From Streptomyces sp. NRRL F-5126 (lineage in GTDB: Bacteria > Actinomycetota > Actinomycetes > Streptomycetales > Streptomycetaceae): 64,000 nt of DNA. The notes under the pieces were generated by a model. The model was given only the letters and a program-made list of their open reading frames with translations, searched no databases and was not told where the DNA came from. Location of the stretch: assembly GCF_000721265.1 (NCBI RefSeq), contig NZ_JOFZ01000002.1, positions 248,001-312,000 on the forward strand. The letters run 5' to 3'. Each line of letters opens with the position of its first letter. Positions within the stretch are counted from its first letter, which is position 1. Positions 1 to 8,190 of the stretch are shown piece by piece. The position numbers were made by a program, and so were the translations under genes.

Positions 1-534
1 GTGAGCCTCGACAAGCCGACCGCGAACATCGGCGCGCTCCTCGTGGACTACGGGACCGACACCCGCGTCAACTACCTCGGCCCCGGCGCCGGGGTGAAGA
101 CCCTGACCACCGAGGACTGCCACGGCGAGTCCACCGCCGTCGACGACGCCTGCTACCGGCAGGTCGTCACCGACACGGTGACGTCGGACGTCAACGTCGT
201 CGCGCGCGGCTACATCGACGCCCAGAACCGGAACTCGCTCAGCCACCCGTCCGCGCTGAAACCGGGGAAGTCCTACCGGGTGCGCTGGGGCACGCTGCCG
301 CAGGACTACCGGTTCAAGGCCGGGCACCGGCTGGGCCTGATACTCCTCGGCACGGACGACGACATCCAGAGCGACAAGGCCACCGGAGCGTCCGTGAGTG
401 TGGACCTCGCGGCGAGCGGCATCACCCTGCCGGTCGTCGGCGGGGACGGGCGGCTCGGCCACCTGCCCGCGCCGCGCGCCTGGCACGGGCCGTCACACGT
501 GGTGCTGCCGGCGCCGCACCGGTCCTTCAAGTAG
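1..534 (+). CDS. X-Pro dipeptidyl-peptidase-like protein, C-terminal part (5' end outside window)
   Basis: The frame is open from the first base, so the gene starts upstream; the GTG at base 1 need not be the true start. The visible 177 residues match the C-terminal beta-sandwich (PepX_C) of X-Pro dipeptidyl-peptidases and cocaine-esterase-like serine hydrolases. Typical features are the 'ARGYIDAQNRNSL' strand region, the 'LKPGKSYRVRWGTLP' segment and 'RFKAGHRLGLIL'. The catalytic alpha/beta-hydrolase part must lie to the left. The family cleaves Xaa-Pro dipeptides and in Streptomyces is often secreted, but no signal peptide can be judged here. A strong hairpin follows the stop. Confidence 0.8.
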   Translation: MSLDKPTANIGALLVDYGTDTRVNYLGPGAGVKTLTTEDCHGESTAVDDACYRQVVTDTVTSDVNVVARGYIDAQNRNSLSHPSALKPGKSYRVRWGTLPQDYRFKAGHRLGLILLGTDDDIQSDKATGASVSVDLAASGITLPVVGGDGRLGHLPAPRAWHGPSHVVLPAPHRSFK

Positions 535-551
535 GAAGCCGCGCGTCGGAC

Positions 552-581
552 CCGTGAGGCGCGGCCCCCCGCGCCTCACGG
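552..581. terminator. Hairpin terminator between convergent genes
   Basis: A perfect 13-bp stem (552-564 with 569-581) closes a four-C loop. It sits between the stop of the peptidase fragment (+) and the permease read from the other strand; the permease stop codon lies inside the right arm. There is no T-run, as is common in streptomycetes. It probably serves both strands. Confidence 0.6.
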
Positions 582-1982
582 CGTCCGCGCGTCCGTCTCG
601 TCGGACGGCGCCGACGGCGCACCGTCCGACGGGTCGCCGCGGTGTCCCGTCACGTACCGCGCGACGGCCACGGCGATGCCCACCGCCAGCCAGCACGCGC
701 CGACGACGAGGGCCAGGTGGCTCGCCTTGATCAGCAGCGCGATGATGATCGCCACGCCGAGCGCCGGCACGACGGTCGCAGCCGTCCTGACGCCCGCCGA
801 GCCCGCCCTGGTCTCCCGCCGCACCACGAAGTAGCCGAACACCGACGCGTGCAGCAGCACGAACGCGACCAGCGCGCCGACGGTCACCATCGAGGACAGC
901 GTGTCGAGGCCGTTGGGCTGCGTCGCCGCCCAGATGGCGAGGATCAGCGTCGCGGCCGCCGAGACGAGGATCGCCGCGCGCGGCGTGCGCGTACGCGGGT
1001 TGACGCGGCCGAGCCAGGACGGCAGGTGGCCCTGGCGTGCCATCCCGTACATGAGGCGGCTCACGGCCGCCTGCGCCACCAGCGCGGAGAACACCGGGCC
1101 CACCGCCTTCACGGCGCTGACCGTCGTGCCGAACCAGCCGCCGATCGCGTGCCTGATGACCGTGTAGAAGGCCGTGCCCTGCTCGTCGGGGTGCGCGGCC
1201 AGGTGCTGCGGGCTGACGTCGCTGACCAGGTCGGCCAGGTACGTCTGCGCCACGAACAGCAGGCCCGCGAGCGCCAGGCAGAACAGCACGGCCCTGCCGA
1301 CCTGCCGTGAGCTTCCGGTGTTCTCCTCGGCGAACGTCGCGATCGCGTCGAAGCCGAGGAAGGACAGCACGGCGACCGAGACCGCGCCGAGCACGCCGCC
1401 GATCGCCAGGTTCGACGTACTGGCCAGCGGGGAGAGCCAGCCCCTGCTCGGGCCGTCGTGGACGAGGACGACGATCGCGCCGACGATGAACATCGCGAGC
1501 ACGACCACCTCGATGACCAGCATGATCATGCCCACGCGTGCGGCGATGCCGACACCCGCGAGGTTGAGGGCCGTGAAGACGATGATGCCCACGCCCGTAG
1601 CGAGCCACGTCGGCACGCCCGACACCAGGGAGTGGGTCGCGATGCCGGTGAAGAGCGCGGCGACGGCCGGGATGAACAGGTAGTCGAGCCCCGCCATCCA
1701 CCCGGCGAAGAACCCGGGCCAGCGGCCGAGCCCCGCCGTCGCGTACGCCGAGACCGACCCGGCCCGCGGCACCGCCCGCGACATGCGGGCGTACGACCAG
1801 GCGGTGAAGCCCATCGCGACCGTGGCGACGACGAAGACGAGCGCGGTGGCCCCGCCGCTCTTGGCGTCGAGCACGCCGAAGACGCCCATCGGCGCGGTCG
1901 GGCCGATGAACAGCAGGCCGTAGACGATCAGGTCCTTGACCGAAAGCGTCCGTCGGAGGTGGATCGGGGCCTCGGATGCCAT
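576..1982 (-). CDS. APC-family amino acid permease
   Basis: A 468-residue polytopic membrane protein with about 12 hydrophobic segments, the usual length of the amino acid-polyamine-organocation superfamily. The first membrane segment has the unwound-helix type 'GPTAPMG' sequence, and the loop after segment 2 has the family-typical 'PRAGSVSAYA'. The start at 1982 is preceded by GGAG at 8-12 nt. The gene is divergent from the OsmC gene, so the 219-bp gap carries both promoters. The substrate cannot be told from sequence; amino acid or polyamine uptake is inferred from the family. Confidence 0.85.
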   Translation of the reverse strand: MASEAPIHLRRTLSVKDLIVYGLLFIGPTAPMGVFGVLDAKSGGATALVFVVATVAMGFTAWSYARMSRAVPRAGSVSAYATAGLGRWPGFFAGWMAGLDYLFIPAVAALFTGIATHSLVSGVPTWLATGVGIIVFTALNLAGVGIAARVGMIMLVIEVVVLAMFIVGAIVVLVHDGPSRGWLSPLASTSNLAIGGVLGAVSVAVLSFLGFDAIATFAEENTGSSRQVGRAVLFCLALAGLLFVAQTYLADLVSDVSPQHLAAHPDEQGTAFYTVIRHAIGGWFGTTVSAVKAVGPVFSALVAQAAVSRLMYGMARQGHLPSWLGRVNPRTRTPRAAILVSAAATLILAIWAATQPNGLDTLSSMVTVGALVAFVLLHASVFGYFVVRRETRAGSAGVRTAATVVPALGVAIIIALLIKASHLALVVGACWLAVGIAVAVARYVTGHRGDPSDGAPSAPSDETDARTP

Positions 1983-2201
1983 GGGGGGAGCTCCAGGTCG
2001 GGGACGTGCGCACGGTGCGGTTCAGCGGCAACGTGCCGTCGTCCCTGATTCATTCCGGGGGACCACTCGGCAACGCCGGCAAGGGGAACAAAATAGCGGA
2101 AGACGGTATAAAAGGCGAGCTGCGCGGGGAACAAAGCCCGGGTGCCCACGGTTGGTGCCGACGGCGATTGGGCGCGGCAGGGAAGGGATCGGGGAACATT
2201 C

Positions 2202-2636
2202 ATGGCTGATCTGCGGATCGAACGGACGGGATCACACGAGTTCACGGCGCACAACGCGCGGGGCGCCTCGGTGCGGATCGGCCGCGTGGGCGCCGAGGGC
2301 TCCTTCACCCCGGGCGAGCTGTTGCAGCTCGCCGCCGCCGGCTGCGCCGCCGTGACCGTCGAGGAGCTCGTCGTGCGCCGCTCGGGCGAGGACGCGCCCT
2401 TCGTCGCGACGGTGGACAACGACCGCCGCCCCGGCAGCCATGAGTACGACGCGCTGCACGTGGCGCTCGACGTCGACCTGTCGTCCCTCGACGCCGCAGC
2501 GCGCGAGCGCCTGGCGGCCGCGATACGGACGGCGGTGGAGCGCGAGTGCACCGTGAGCCGCACGATCGAGAAGGGCACGCCGGTGACGCTCGACATTGCG
2601 ACGGGCGGGCCGGAGGCCGGCACCGCCGGGGAGTGA
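2202..2636 (+). CDS. OsmC/Ohr-family protein
   Basis: A 144-residue protein of the OsmC family, thiol-dependent peroxidases that reduce organic hydroperoxides. The two conserved cysteines are visible at about residue 48 ('AAAGCAAV') and residue 116 ('VERECTVSR'), the pair that forms the catalytic disulfide. The open frame extends to 2142, but ATG 2202 is chosen because GGAAGGGA lies 13 nt upstream and the preceding 20 residues are unlike the family. It runs convergently into the FAD oxidoreductase gene with a 30-bp gap. Confidence 0.85.
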   Translation: MADLRIERTGSHEFTAHNARGASVRIGRVGAEGSFTPGELLQLAAAGCAAVTVEELVVRRSGEDAPFVATVDNDRRPGSHEYDALHVALDVDLSSLDAAARERLAAAIRTAVERECTVSRTIEKGTPVTLDIATGGPEAGTAGE

Positions 2637-2666
2637 CAGGGGCAGGAGCGACGGGCCGGGCGCGGC

Positions 2667-3944
2667 TCAGTGCCCGGCGCCCTCCGAGCGGGGCGTACGC
2701 GGCGGGAGCGGGGGCCGCCGTGCGAAGGCCGGCGCGTGCTCGGGGCGTACGCCGACGCCCACCACGTAGGCGGGCGCGGCCGCCAGCGCGGGGAAGCGGT
2801 CGAGCAGGCCGGCCACGGCCGCCGGCGGGCCTTCGCGCCTGCCCTCCATCACCGGACGGATCAGCCCCCTGTGCAGGGCCTGTTGCAGGGACTGCGTGGC
2901 CACGGTGGGCAGCAGCCGCCGTGCGCGCACCTTCGCCAGCTCGCGGCCCCGCACCTCGCCGGCGGCCGTGCGCGTCAGCGGCCCGGCGAGCAGGCCGGCG
3001 GCCGCGACCGCGTCCTGCACCGCGAGGTTGACGCCGACGCCGCCCACCGGCGACATGGCGTGTGCCGCGTCCCCGATGCACAGCAGGCCCCGGGTGTGCC
3101 ACTGGCGCAGCCGGTCGAGCCTGATGTCCAGGAACCTGACGTCGTCGAGCGACGCGAGTTCGGTCATCCGGTCGGCGAACTTCGGGCAGACCGCCGCCAC
3201 TTCGCGCCGGAAGCCGTCGATGCCGAGCCGCCGCACGTCCTCGCCCTTCGGGGCGAGGTAGGCGATCTGGTAGTACCCGGCGCGGGGGAGCGCGACGGCG
3301 AAGCGGCGTCCGCCCATCCGGGGGACGAGCTGGTTCTCGGCCTCTTCCTCGTGCCGGGGCAGCCGGAACCACCAGGCGTCCACCGGGACCTGGAACTCCC
3401 GCGGGCGCAGCCCGGCGTGGCGCCGCGTCACCGAGCCGCGGCCGTCGGCCGCCACGACGAGTCCGGCGCGCAGCCGTCCGGCCGTGCCGTCCGCCCTGCG
3501 GTACGCGACCCCGCTGACCCGGCCGTCCTCGCGCAGCAGGCCGGTCACCTCGTGCCGCATCCGCAGGTCGAACGACGGCTCGCGTGCCCCCGCGTCGGCG
3601 AGCAGGTCGAGGAAGTCCCACTGCGGCGCCATGGCGACGTAGGGGTGGGGAACCCGCAGGCGCGACACGTCCGCCACGGTCATCGTGCGGCCGTCGCCGA
3701 GTGGGAGGGTGACCCTGCCGACCCTGGTGTGCGGCACGGCGGCGAACCACTCGCCGAGCCCGAGCTCGTCGAGGAGCGTCAGCGTCGACGGGTGGATCGT
3801 GTCGCCGCGGAAGTCGCGCAGGAAGTCCGGGTGCTTCTCCAGGACGGTGACGCCGATGCCCGCGCGGGCGAGCAGCAGCCCGAGCGCCATCCCCGCGGGC
3901 CCGCCGCCGACCACGACGCACCGCCTGCGCTCGGCCTCGGTCAT
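2667..3944 (-). CDS. FAD-dependent oxidoreductase (aromatic-hydroxylase-like monooxygenase)
   Basis: A 425-residue group A flavoprotein monooxygenase. It has the N-terminal Rossmann motif 'VVVGGGPAGMALG' (residues 10-22), the middle 'VVAADGRGSVTR' DG motif and the C-terminal 'LLCIGDAAHAMSPVGGVG' GD motif that binds the FAD ribityl chain. The open frame runs on to 4406, but the ATG at 3944 has a textbook GGAGGTGG site 7 nt upstream and starts just before the dinucleotide fold. Members hydroxylate aromatic or polyketide substrates with NAD(P)H and O2; the substrate here is unknown. A 26-bp palindrome about 50 bp upstream suggests control by a dimeric repressor. Confidence 0.88.
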   Translation of the reverse strand: MTEAERRRCVVVGGGPAGMALGLLLARAGIGVTVLEKHPDFLRDFRGDTIHPSTLTLLDELGLGEWFAAVPHTRVGRVTLPLGDGRTMTVADVSRLRVPHPYVAMAPQWDFLDLLADAGAREPSFDLRMRHEVTGLLREDGRVSGVAYRRADGTAGRLRAGLVVAADGRGSVTRRHAGLRPREFQVPVDAWWFRLPRHEEEAENQLVPRMGGRRFAVALPRAGYYQIAYLAPKGEDVRRLGIDGFRREVAAVCPKFADRMTELASLDDVRFLDIRLDRLRQWHTRGLLCIGDAAHAMSPVGGVGVNLAVQDAVAAAGLLAGPLTRTAAGEVRGRELAKVRARRLLPTVATQSLQQALHRGLIRPVMEGRREGPPAAVAGLLDRFPALAAAPAYVVGVGVRPEHAPAFARRPPLPPRTPRSEGAGH

Positions 3945-3994
3945 GTCGTGCCCACCTCCGCGTCTGTCCGGTGTCTCTCCGTCCGGTGCGGCCA

Positions 3995-4020
3995 TGTTAT
4001 TCATCGAGCGATGAATAACA
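3995..4020. promoter_or_regulatory. Perfect 26-bp palindrome, likely repressor operator
   Basis: The arms TGTTATTCATCG and CGATGAATAACA are exact reverse complements around a 2-bp AG centre. AT-rich symmetry of this length is unusual in DNA this rich in GC and is typical of TetR/MarR/PadR operators. It lies 51 bp upstream of the FAD oxidoreductase start and 136 bp upstream of the WXG100 start, so either gene could be controlled. No regulator gene is adjacent. Confidence 0.65.
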
Positions 4021-4155
4021 ACACCCATGAACGGGTCATCACTTCTCCAAGCGAAGACAATCTCCGGGCCAAGAGTGGGCGGCGGGTGCGACGGAGGGTG
4101 GGCGTCCGTGGCAATGTTCGAACCTCTGTCCCACCGTGCGTCGAGGGGAGCCGGC

Positions 4156-4455
4156 ATGCAGGGCGGCAGGATGCGAGTGTCGTTGACGACCCTGGTGGAG
4201 GCCAAGACCGAACTCGAAGGCCTCGCCACCGACCTGGACCGTGAGCTGAAGACGCTCGACGGCGTGGTCAAGGGGCTCGCCGAGAAGTGGAAGGGCGAGA
4301 CCAAGGGCGCGTTCGAGACGACGTACACGGAGTGGCGCAAGGCATCCACCGAACTGCACCGCGCGCTCCACGCCCTGCACAAGGCCGCGGCCACGGCGCA
4401 CGGCAACTACTCGTCGGCGAAGGCAGCCAACAAGGCGATGTGGGGCGGCCGTTGA
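4156..4455 (+). CDS. WXG100-family (ESAT-6-like) small protein
   Basis: A 99-residue helical protein with the W-x-G turn ('EKWKGETKG', Trp at about residue 45) between two amphipathic helices, the hallmark of the WXG100 family. ATG 4156 is chosen because GAGGGGAG lies 6 nt upstream and the resulting length fits the family; the frame stays open back to 4027. WXG100 proteins are usually secreted as dimers by type VII (ESX) systems, normally beside EccC-type ATPase genes. No ESX gene is in this window, so it is an orphan and its secretion is uncertain. Confidence 0.78.
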   Translation: MQGGRMRVSLTTLVEAKTELEGLATDLDRELKTLDGVVKGLAEKWKGETKGAFETTYTEWRKASTELHRALHALHKAAATAHGNYSSAKAANKAMWGGR

Positions 4456-4485
4456 GTCACCGGTGACTGAGCCGGGCGCTGCCGG

Positions 4486-5883
4486 TCAGTCCAGGCGGCC
4501 CGGGAGGCGCCGGCGGAAGAGGGTGTAACCGGCCAGGGCCGCCGCCGCGATGCCCAGGGCGACGGCCAGGTCGCGGGGGGACTGCTGGGTGAGCGCCACC
4601 GCGACGCCCGCGATCGCCAGCAGCGGCGGCAGCGGCCACAGCGGGAGGCGGAACGCGCGCGGCAGCGAGCGGTCGCGGATCCGGCAGACCAGCGCGGACA
4701 CGGCCACCAGCAGGTACATCGTCACGATCACCACACCGGTGAACGTGATCAGGTCCTCCAGCGAACTGAACACGCACAGCACGCCGTTGCCGACGAAGAG
4801 GAACGCGATCGCCCACACCGGCACGTGCGTCCCGCGCGAGACGCGGCCGAAGACACGGCCGAGCGGGCCGGGGAGCATGCCGTCGCGTGCCGCGGCGTAA
4901 TAGGCGCGCGCGTAGCCGAGGTTGGCGGCCAGGCCTGTGTCGAACATCGCGATCACCACGCCGACGATCAGCACCGTCGCGCCCGTCGGGCCCATCACCT
5001 GGTGGGCGATCAGCGACAGCGGCGAGTCGTCGGCCGCCGTGGCGCCGAGGTCGTGCACGGCGTACGTCGCGGCGATCACCGCCGCCACCTCGACGGCCAC
5101 GGCGACCACGGCCGCGACGACGACCGCGCGGGGCAGCGCGCGGCGCGTGCCGCGTGACTCCTCCGCGAAGTACAGCGGCCAGTCGTAGCCGTTGAACGCG
5201 AAGAGCGCGGGGACGACCGCCGCGAGCATGCCCGCCGCGCCGACGCCGGTCAGCAGGCCGCCCCGCGTGCCGTCGTGGACGGCCACGGACGGCGCCGTGA
5301 ACGGGTGGTTCGCGCCCGAGGCGTGGGCGAACGCGAAGCCGGTGAAGACCAGCACGACGGCGAGCTCCAGTACCAGCATCGCGCCGGCGACCCAGCTCGC
5401 CGGCGCGATCTTCCCCAGCGACAGCGCCGTGACCAGCACCATCATGCCGAGCGCCACAAGACCGACCGGCAGGCCGCCGGGCACGAGCGAGGACAGGTAC
5501 GTCGCGGACGACACCAGGATCGAGGCCGTCGACACCAGCCCGAGCAGCAGGAACAGCACGGCCGCCACGCCGCCGAACACCGGCCCGAGCGCGCGGCGCA
5601 CGATCGCGTACGCGCCGCCCGCCGACGGGAACACGGAGCCCACCTCCGCGTAGCACAGCGACATGGCGAGCGCGATGACCGCGCCGATGACGAATGCCCA
5701 GACGATGCCCGTGCCGGCCGACGCGATGCCGGAGCCGTAGACGAGGAAGACCGAAGTCGTCGGCGAGATGGCGGAGATGGCGATGGCCAGCACGTTCCAC
5801 GGCCCGATCGCGGCGGCCCGCAGCGTGCGCGGCGGCGTGGCCTCGCCACTGCCGCCGTCCTGCCCGGTCGTCCTGAGCGCCAT
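4486..5883 (-). CDS. APC-family amino acid permease
   Basis: A 465-residue membrane protein with about 12 hydrophobic segments. It has the APC segment-1 motif ('AISPTTSVFLVYGSG') and 'FPSAGGAYAIVRRALG', the typical start of segment 3. The start at 5883 is chosen because AGGAGGAG lies 7-14 nt upstream; the open frame extends far beyond it. It is a second, divergent permease of the same superfamily as the gene at 576-1982. Neighbours give no substrate; amino acid uptake or exchange is inferred. Confidence 0.85.
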   Translation of the reverse strand: MALRTTGQDGGSGEATPPRTLRAAAIGPWNVLAIAISAISPTTSVFLVYGSGIASAGTGIVWAFVIGAVIALAMSLCYAEVGSVFPSAGGAYAIVRRALGPVFGGVAAVLFLLLGLVSTASILVSSATYLSSLVPGGLPVGLVALGMMVLVTALSLGKIAPASWVAGAMLVLELAVVLVFTGFAFAHASGANHPFTAPSVAVHDGTRGGLLTGVGAAGMLAAVVPALFAFNGYDWPLYFAEESRGTRRALPRAVVVAAVVAVAVEVAAVIAATYAVHDLGATAADDSPLSLIAHQVMGPTGATVLIVGVVIAMFDTGLAANLGYARAYYAAARDGMLPGPLGRVFGRVSRGTHVPVWAIAFLFVGNGVLCVFSSLEDLITFTGVVIVTMYLLVAVSALVCRIRDRSLPRAFRLPLWPLPPLLAIAGVAVALTQQSPRDLAVALGIAAAALAGYTLFRRRLPGRLD

Positions 5884-6035
5884 CGCGTGCCTCCTCCTGG
5901 GGCGGGGCGGCGACCGTACCGCAGAAGATCGCTCCGGGCACCGCACCGGACGCAGCGCGTCCGACCTGCGCCGAAGGTCGTTTACGTACCGGCGCCGCGT
6001 ACCAGCGCCGCGTACCGGGCGCCCGCCCGCGGCCG

Positions 6036-6965
6036 TCAGCGCGTCCGCGACGCCAGCGCGATCAGGTCGCGCACCGGCCCCTGCGGCGGCTGCGGGCCGC
6101 CCGCCCAGACCGCACGCAGGTCGCGCACGAGACCCACGCCGCGTACCGGCACGGCGTGCAGGCGGCCCAGCGTGATGTCGTCGGCCACGGCGAGCGACGA
6201 CAGGGCGCCGGGCCCCGCGCCCGCGGCGATCGCGGACTTGACCGACGCCGTCCCCGCGAGTTCGAGCACCGGCTCGGCCTGGGGGGTGCCGGGCGCGGCC
6301 GCGGTGAGCGCCGCGGCCAGCGCCTCCCTCGTGCCCGAACCCTCCTCGCGCATGACGAGCGGCGTCGCCGCGAGCTCCGCCGCGGTGACGGGCGAACGGC
6401 GGCGCGCCCACGGGTGCGAGGGGTCCACGACGACCAGCAGCTCGTCCCTGGCGACCGTGCGGGAGCGCAGGCCGAGCGGCGCGCGCGGGCCCTCCACGAA
6501 CCCGACGTCCGCCGTGCCGCGCTCCACCGACTCGGCGACCGCCACGCTGTTGCTCGCCTCCAGCTCGACGTTGGTCGCCGGGCTGCCCGTCAGGCGCTGC
6601 TGGTCGCGCAGGGCGACCATCCACCGGGGCAGCAGGTGGCTCGCGACGGTCAGGCTCGCGGCGACCTTGATGTGGCCCGCGCGGTCGGAGCGCAGCGAGG
6701 TGATGCCCGCGTCCAGTTCGGCCGCCGCGTCCAGCACCCGCGACGCCCACTGCTCGACGAGCCGGCCGCCCGCGGTCAGCTGGGAGCCGCGCGGGCCGCG
6801 GCTCAGCAGCGAGATGCCGACGCGCCCCTCCATCGCCCGTACGCGCTGGGACAGCGCCTGCTGCGACACGCCGAGCTCGGCCGCGGCGAGGCGGAGGCTG
6901 CCGCTCCTGGCGACGGAGGCCAGCATCTGGAGGTCGATCAGGTCGGGGACGTGCGTGCTCAGCAA
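6036..6965 (-). CDS. LysR-family transcriptional regulator
   Basis: About 309 residues, the normal LysR size. The N-terminal winged HTH ('LRLAAAELGVSQQALSQRVRAMEGRVG', residues ~20-45) is followed by a periplasmic-binding-like effector domain. No ATG or GTG lies close to the conserved 'DLIDLQML' start, so TTG 6965 is a provisional choice; GTG at 7007 would be an alternative but would fall in the palindromic intergenic region. It is divergent from the YeiH-type transporter gene, the classical arrangement in which the LysR protein controls its neighbour. Confidence 0.82.
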   Translation of the reverse strand: MLSTHVPDLIDLQMLASVARSGSLRLAAAELGVSQQALSQRVRAMEGRVGISLLSRGPRGSQLTAGGRLVEQWASRVLDAAAELDAGITSLRSDRAGHIKVAASLTVASHLLPRWMVALRDQQRLTGSPATNVELEASNSVAVAESVERGTADVGFVEGPRAPLGLRSRTVARDELLVVVDPSHPWARRRSPVTAAELAATPLVMREEGSGTREALAAALTAAAPGTPQAEPVLELAGTASVKSAIAAGAGPGALSSLAVADDITLGRLHAVPVRGVGLVRDLRAVWAGGPQPPQGPVRDLIALASRTR

Positions 6966-6983
6966 GAGGCCGGTCTTTCGGTG

Positions 6984-7017
6984 ACAAGCGATACTTGTGA
7001 CTCCCACAAGCAATTGC
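6984..7017. promoter_or_regulatory. Cluster of palindromes in LysR/YeiH divergent promoter
   Basis: ACAAG-N5-CTTGT (6984-6998) overlaps CTTGTG-N5-CACAAG (6994-7010), followed directly by GCAATTGC (7010-7017). Overlapping dyads with T-N11-A character are what LysR proteins bind. The cluster lies 19-52 bp from the chosen LysR start and 42-75 bp from the YeiH start. Confidence 0.5.
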
Positions 7018-7058
7018 AGACTACTCCGGCCCGTGCGCCCCCGCGCAGGGTGGAGGGC

Positions 7059-8123
7059 ATGAAGACCTCCCTGCCCCGTCCCGCCTGGGCCCCCGGCATA
7101 GCGGCGGCCGCCGCGGCAACCGTCGTCGCGTACGCGGTGGCGCACTGGGTGCCCGCGCTCAACCCGTCCATCGTCGCGGTGATCCTCGGCGCGCTCGTCA
7201 CCAACCTGCACCTGCACCGGCCCGTGCTGCACGCCGGCACGAGGCTCGCGGGCAAGCGGCTGCTGCGGTGCGCCGTGGTGCTGCTCGGCCTCCAGCTCTC
7301 GCTGCCCGAACTCGCCCACCTCGGCGGGCGCGGCCTCGCGGTGGTCGCGGTGACCGTCGCCGTCACCTTCACCGGCACGCAGCTGATGGCGAAGTGGCTC
7401 GGCGTGTCACCGGCGCGTGGCCTGCTCGTCGCGACCGGGTTCTCGATCTGCGGCGCCTCCGCGGTCGCCGCGATGGAGCCCGTGGCGGGCGGCGACGAGG
7501 AGGACACCGGCGTCGCCGTCGCACTGGTCACCCTCTGCGGGACGCTCGCGATCGTCGTCCTGCCCGCCCTGCGCGGCCCGCTCGGGCTGAACGTCGCCGA
7601 CTTCGGCTCCTGGGTGGGCGCGAGCGTGCACGACGTCGGCCAGACGGTCGCGACGGCGCAGCGCGTGCCGGGGGCGCTGACGACCGCCGTCGTGGTGAAG
7701 CTGACACGCGTGGTGCTGCTCGCGCCGCTGGTCGCCTCGGTGGGTCTCGCCGTGCGCCGCCGCCGGCGTGTCCTCGTTCCCGCGGGAGGGGCGGGCGGCC
7801 CCGGTGCGGGTGGCTCCGCGGCCGGCGTCCCCGTCGATGAGCGGCCCGCCGAGCACCGCATGCCGCCGCCCGTGCCGCTGTTCGTGGCCGGCTTCCTGCT
7901 GGCCATCGCGGTGACCAGCACCGGGCTGCTGTCCCCGCGGGTCCTCGCGGACGCGAAGTCGGTGCAGTCCGTGCTGCTGGTGGCGGCGCTCTTCGGGCTC
8001 GGCACCGGCATCCACCTGCCCGCCCTCTTCCGCACGGGCCGCCGCAGCCTGGTCCTCGGCCTCGCGTCCTGGACGCTGGTGGCGGCGATCGCCTACGCGG
8101 GGGTGCGCGTCGCGGCGCTGTGA
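7059..8123 (+). CDS. YeiH family putative sulfate exporter-type membrane protein
   Basis: A 354-residue membrane protein of the YeiH/UPF0324 family, with about ten hydrophobic segments and the conserved 'GFSICGASAVAAMEPV' and 'VHDVGQTVATAQRV' stretches. ATG 7059 has GGGTGGAGGG just upstream. Family members are named putative sulfate exporters and are commonly paired with a divergent LysR regulator, as here, but transport has rarely been shown. A link to sulfur metabolism is therefore inference. An Ala/Gly-rich linker at about residues 240-270 is a local insertion. Confidence 0.8.
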   Translation: MKTSLPRPAWAPGIAAAAAATVVAYAVAHWVPALNPSIVAVILGALVTNLHLHRPVLHAGTRLAGKRLLRCAVVLLGLQLSLPELAHLGGRGLAVVAVTVAVTFTGTQLMAKWLGVSPARGLLVATGFSICGASAVAAMEPVAGGDEEDTGVAVALVTLCGTLAIVVLPALRGPLGLNVADFGSWVGASVHDVGQTVATAQRVPGALTTAVVVKLTRVVLLAPLVASVGLAVRRRRRVLVPAGGAGGPGAGGSAAGVPVDERPAEHRMPPPVPLFVAGFLLAIAVTSTGLLSPRVLADAKSVQSVLLVAALFGLGTGIHLPALFRTGRRSLVLGLASWTLVAAIAYAGVRVAAL

Positions 8124-8190
8124 GCTTCCGGCCGCCGCGCGGCGGGGACGCGCTGGTCACGGGGGCGGGCGGATGCCATGATGCGGTCCC

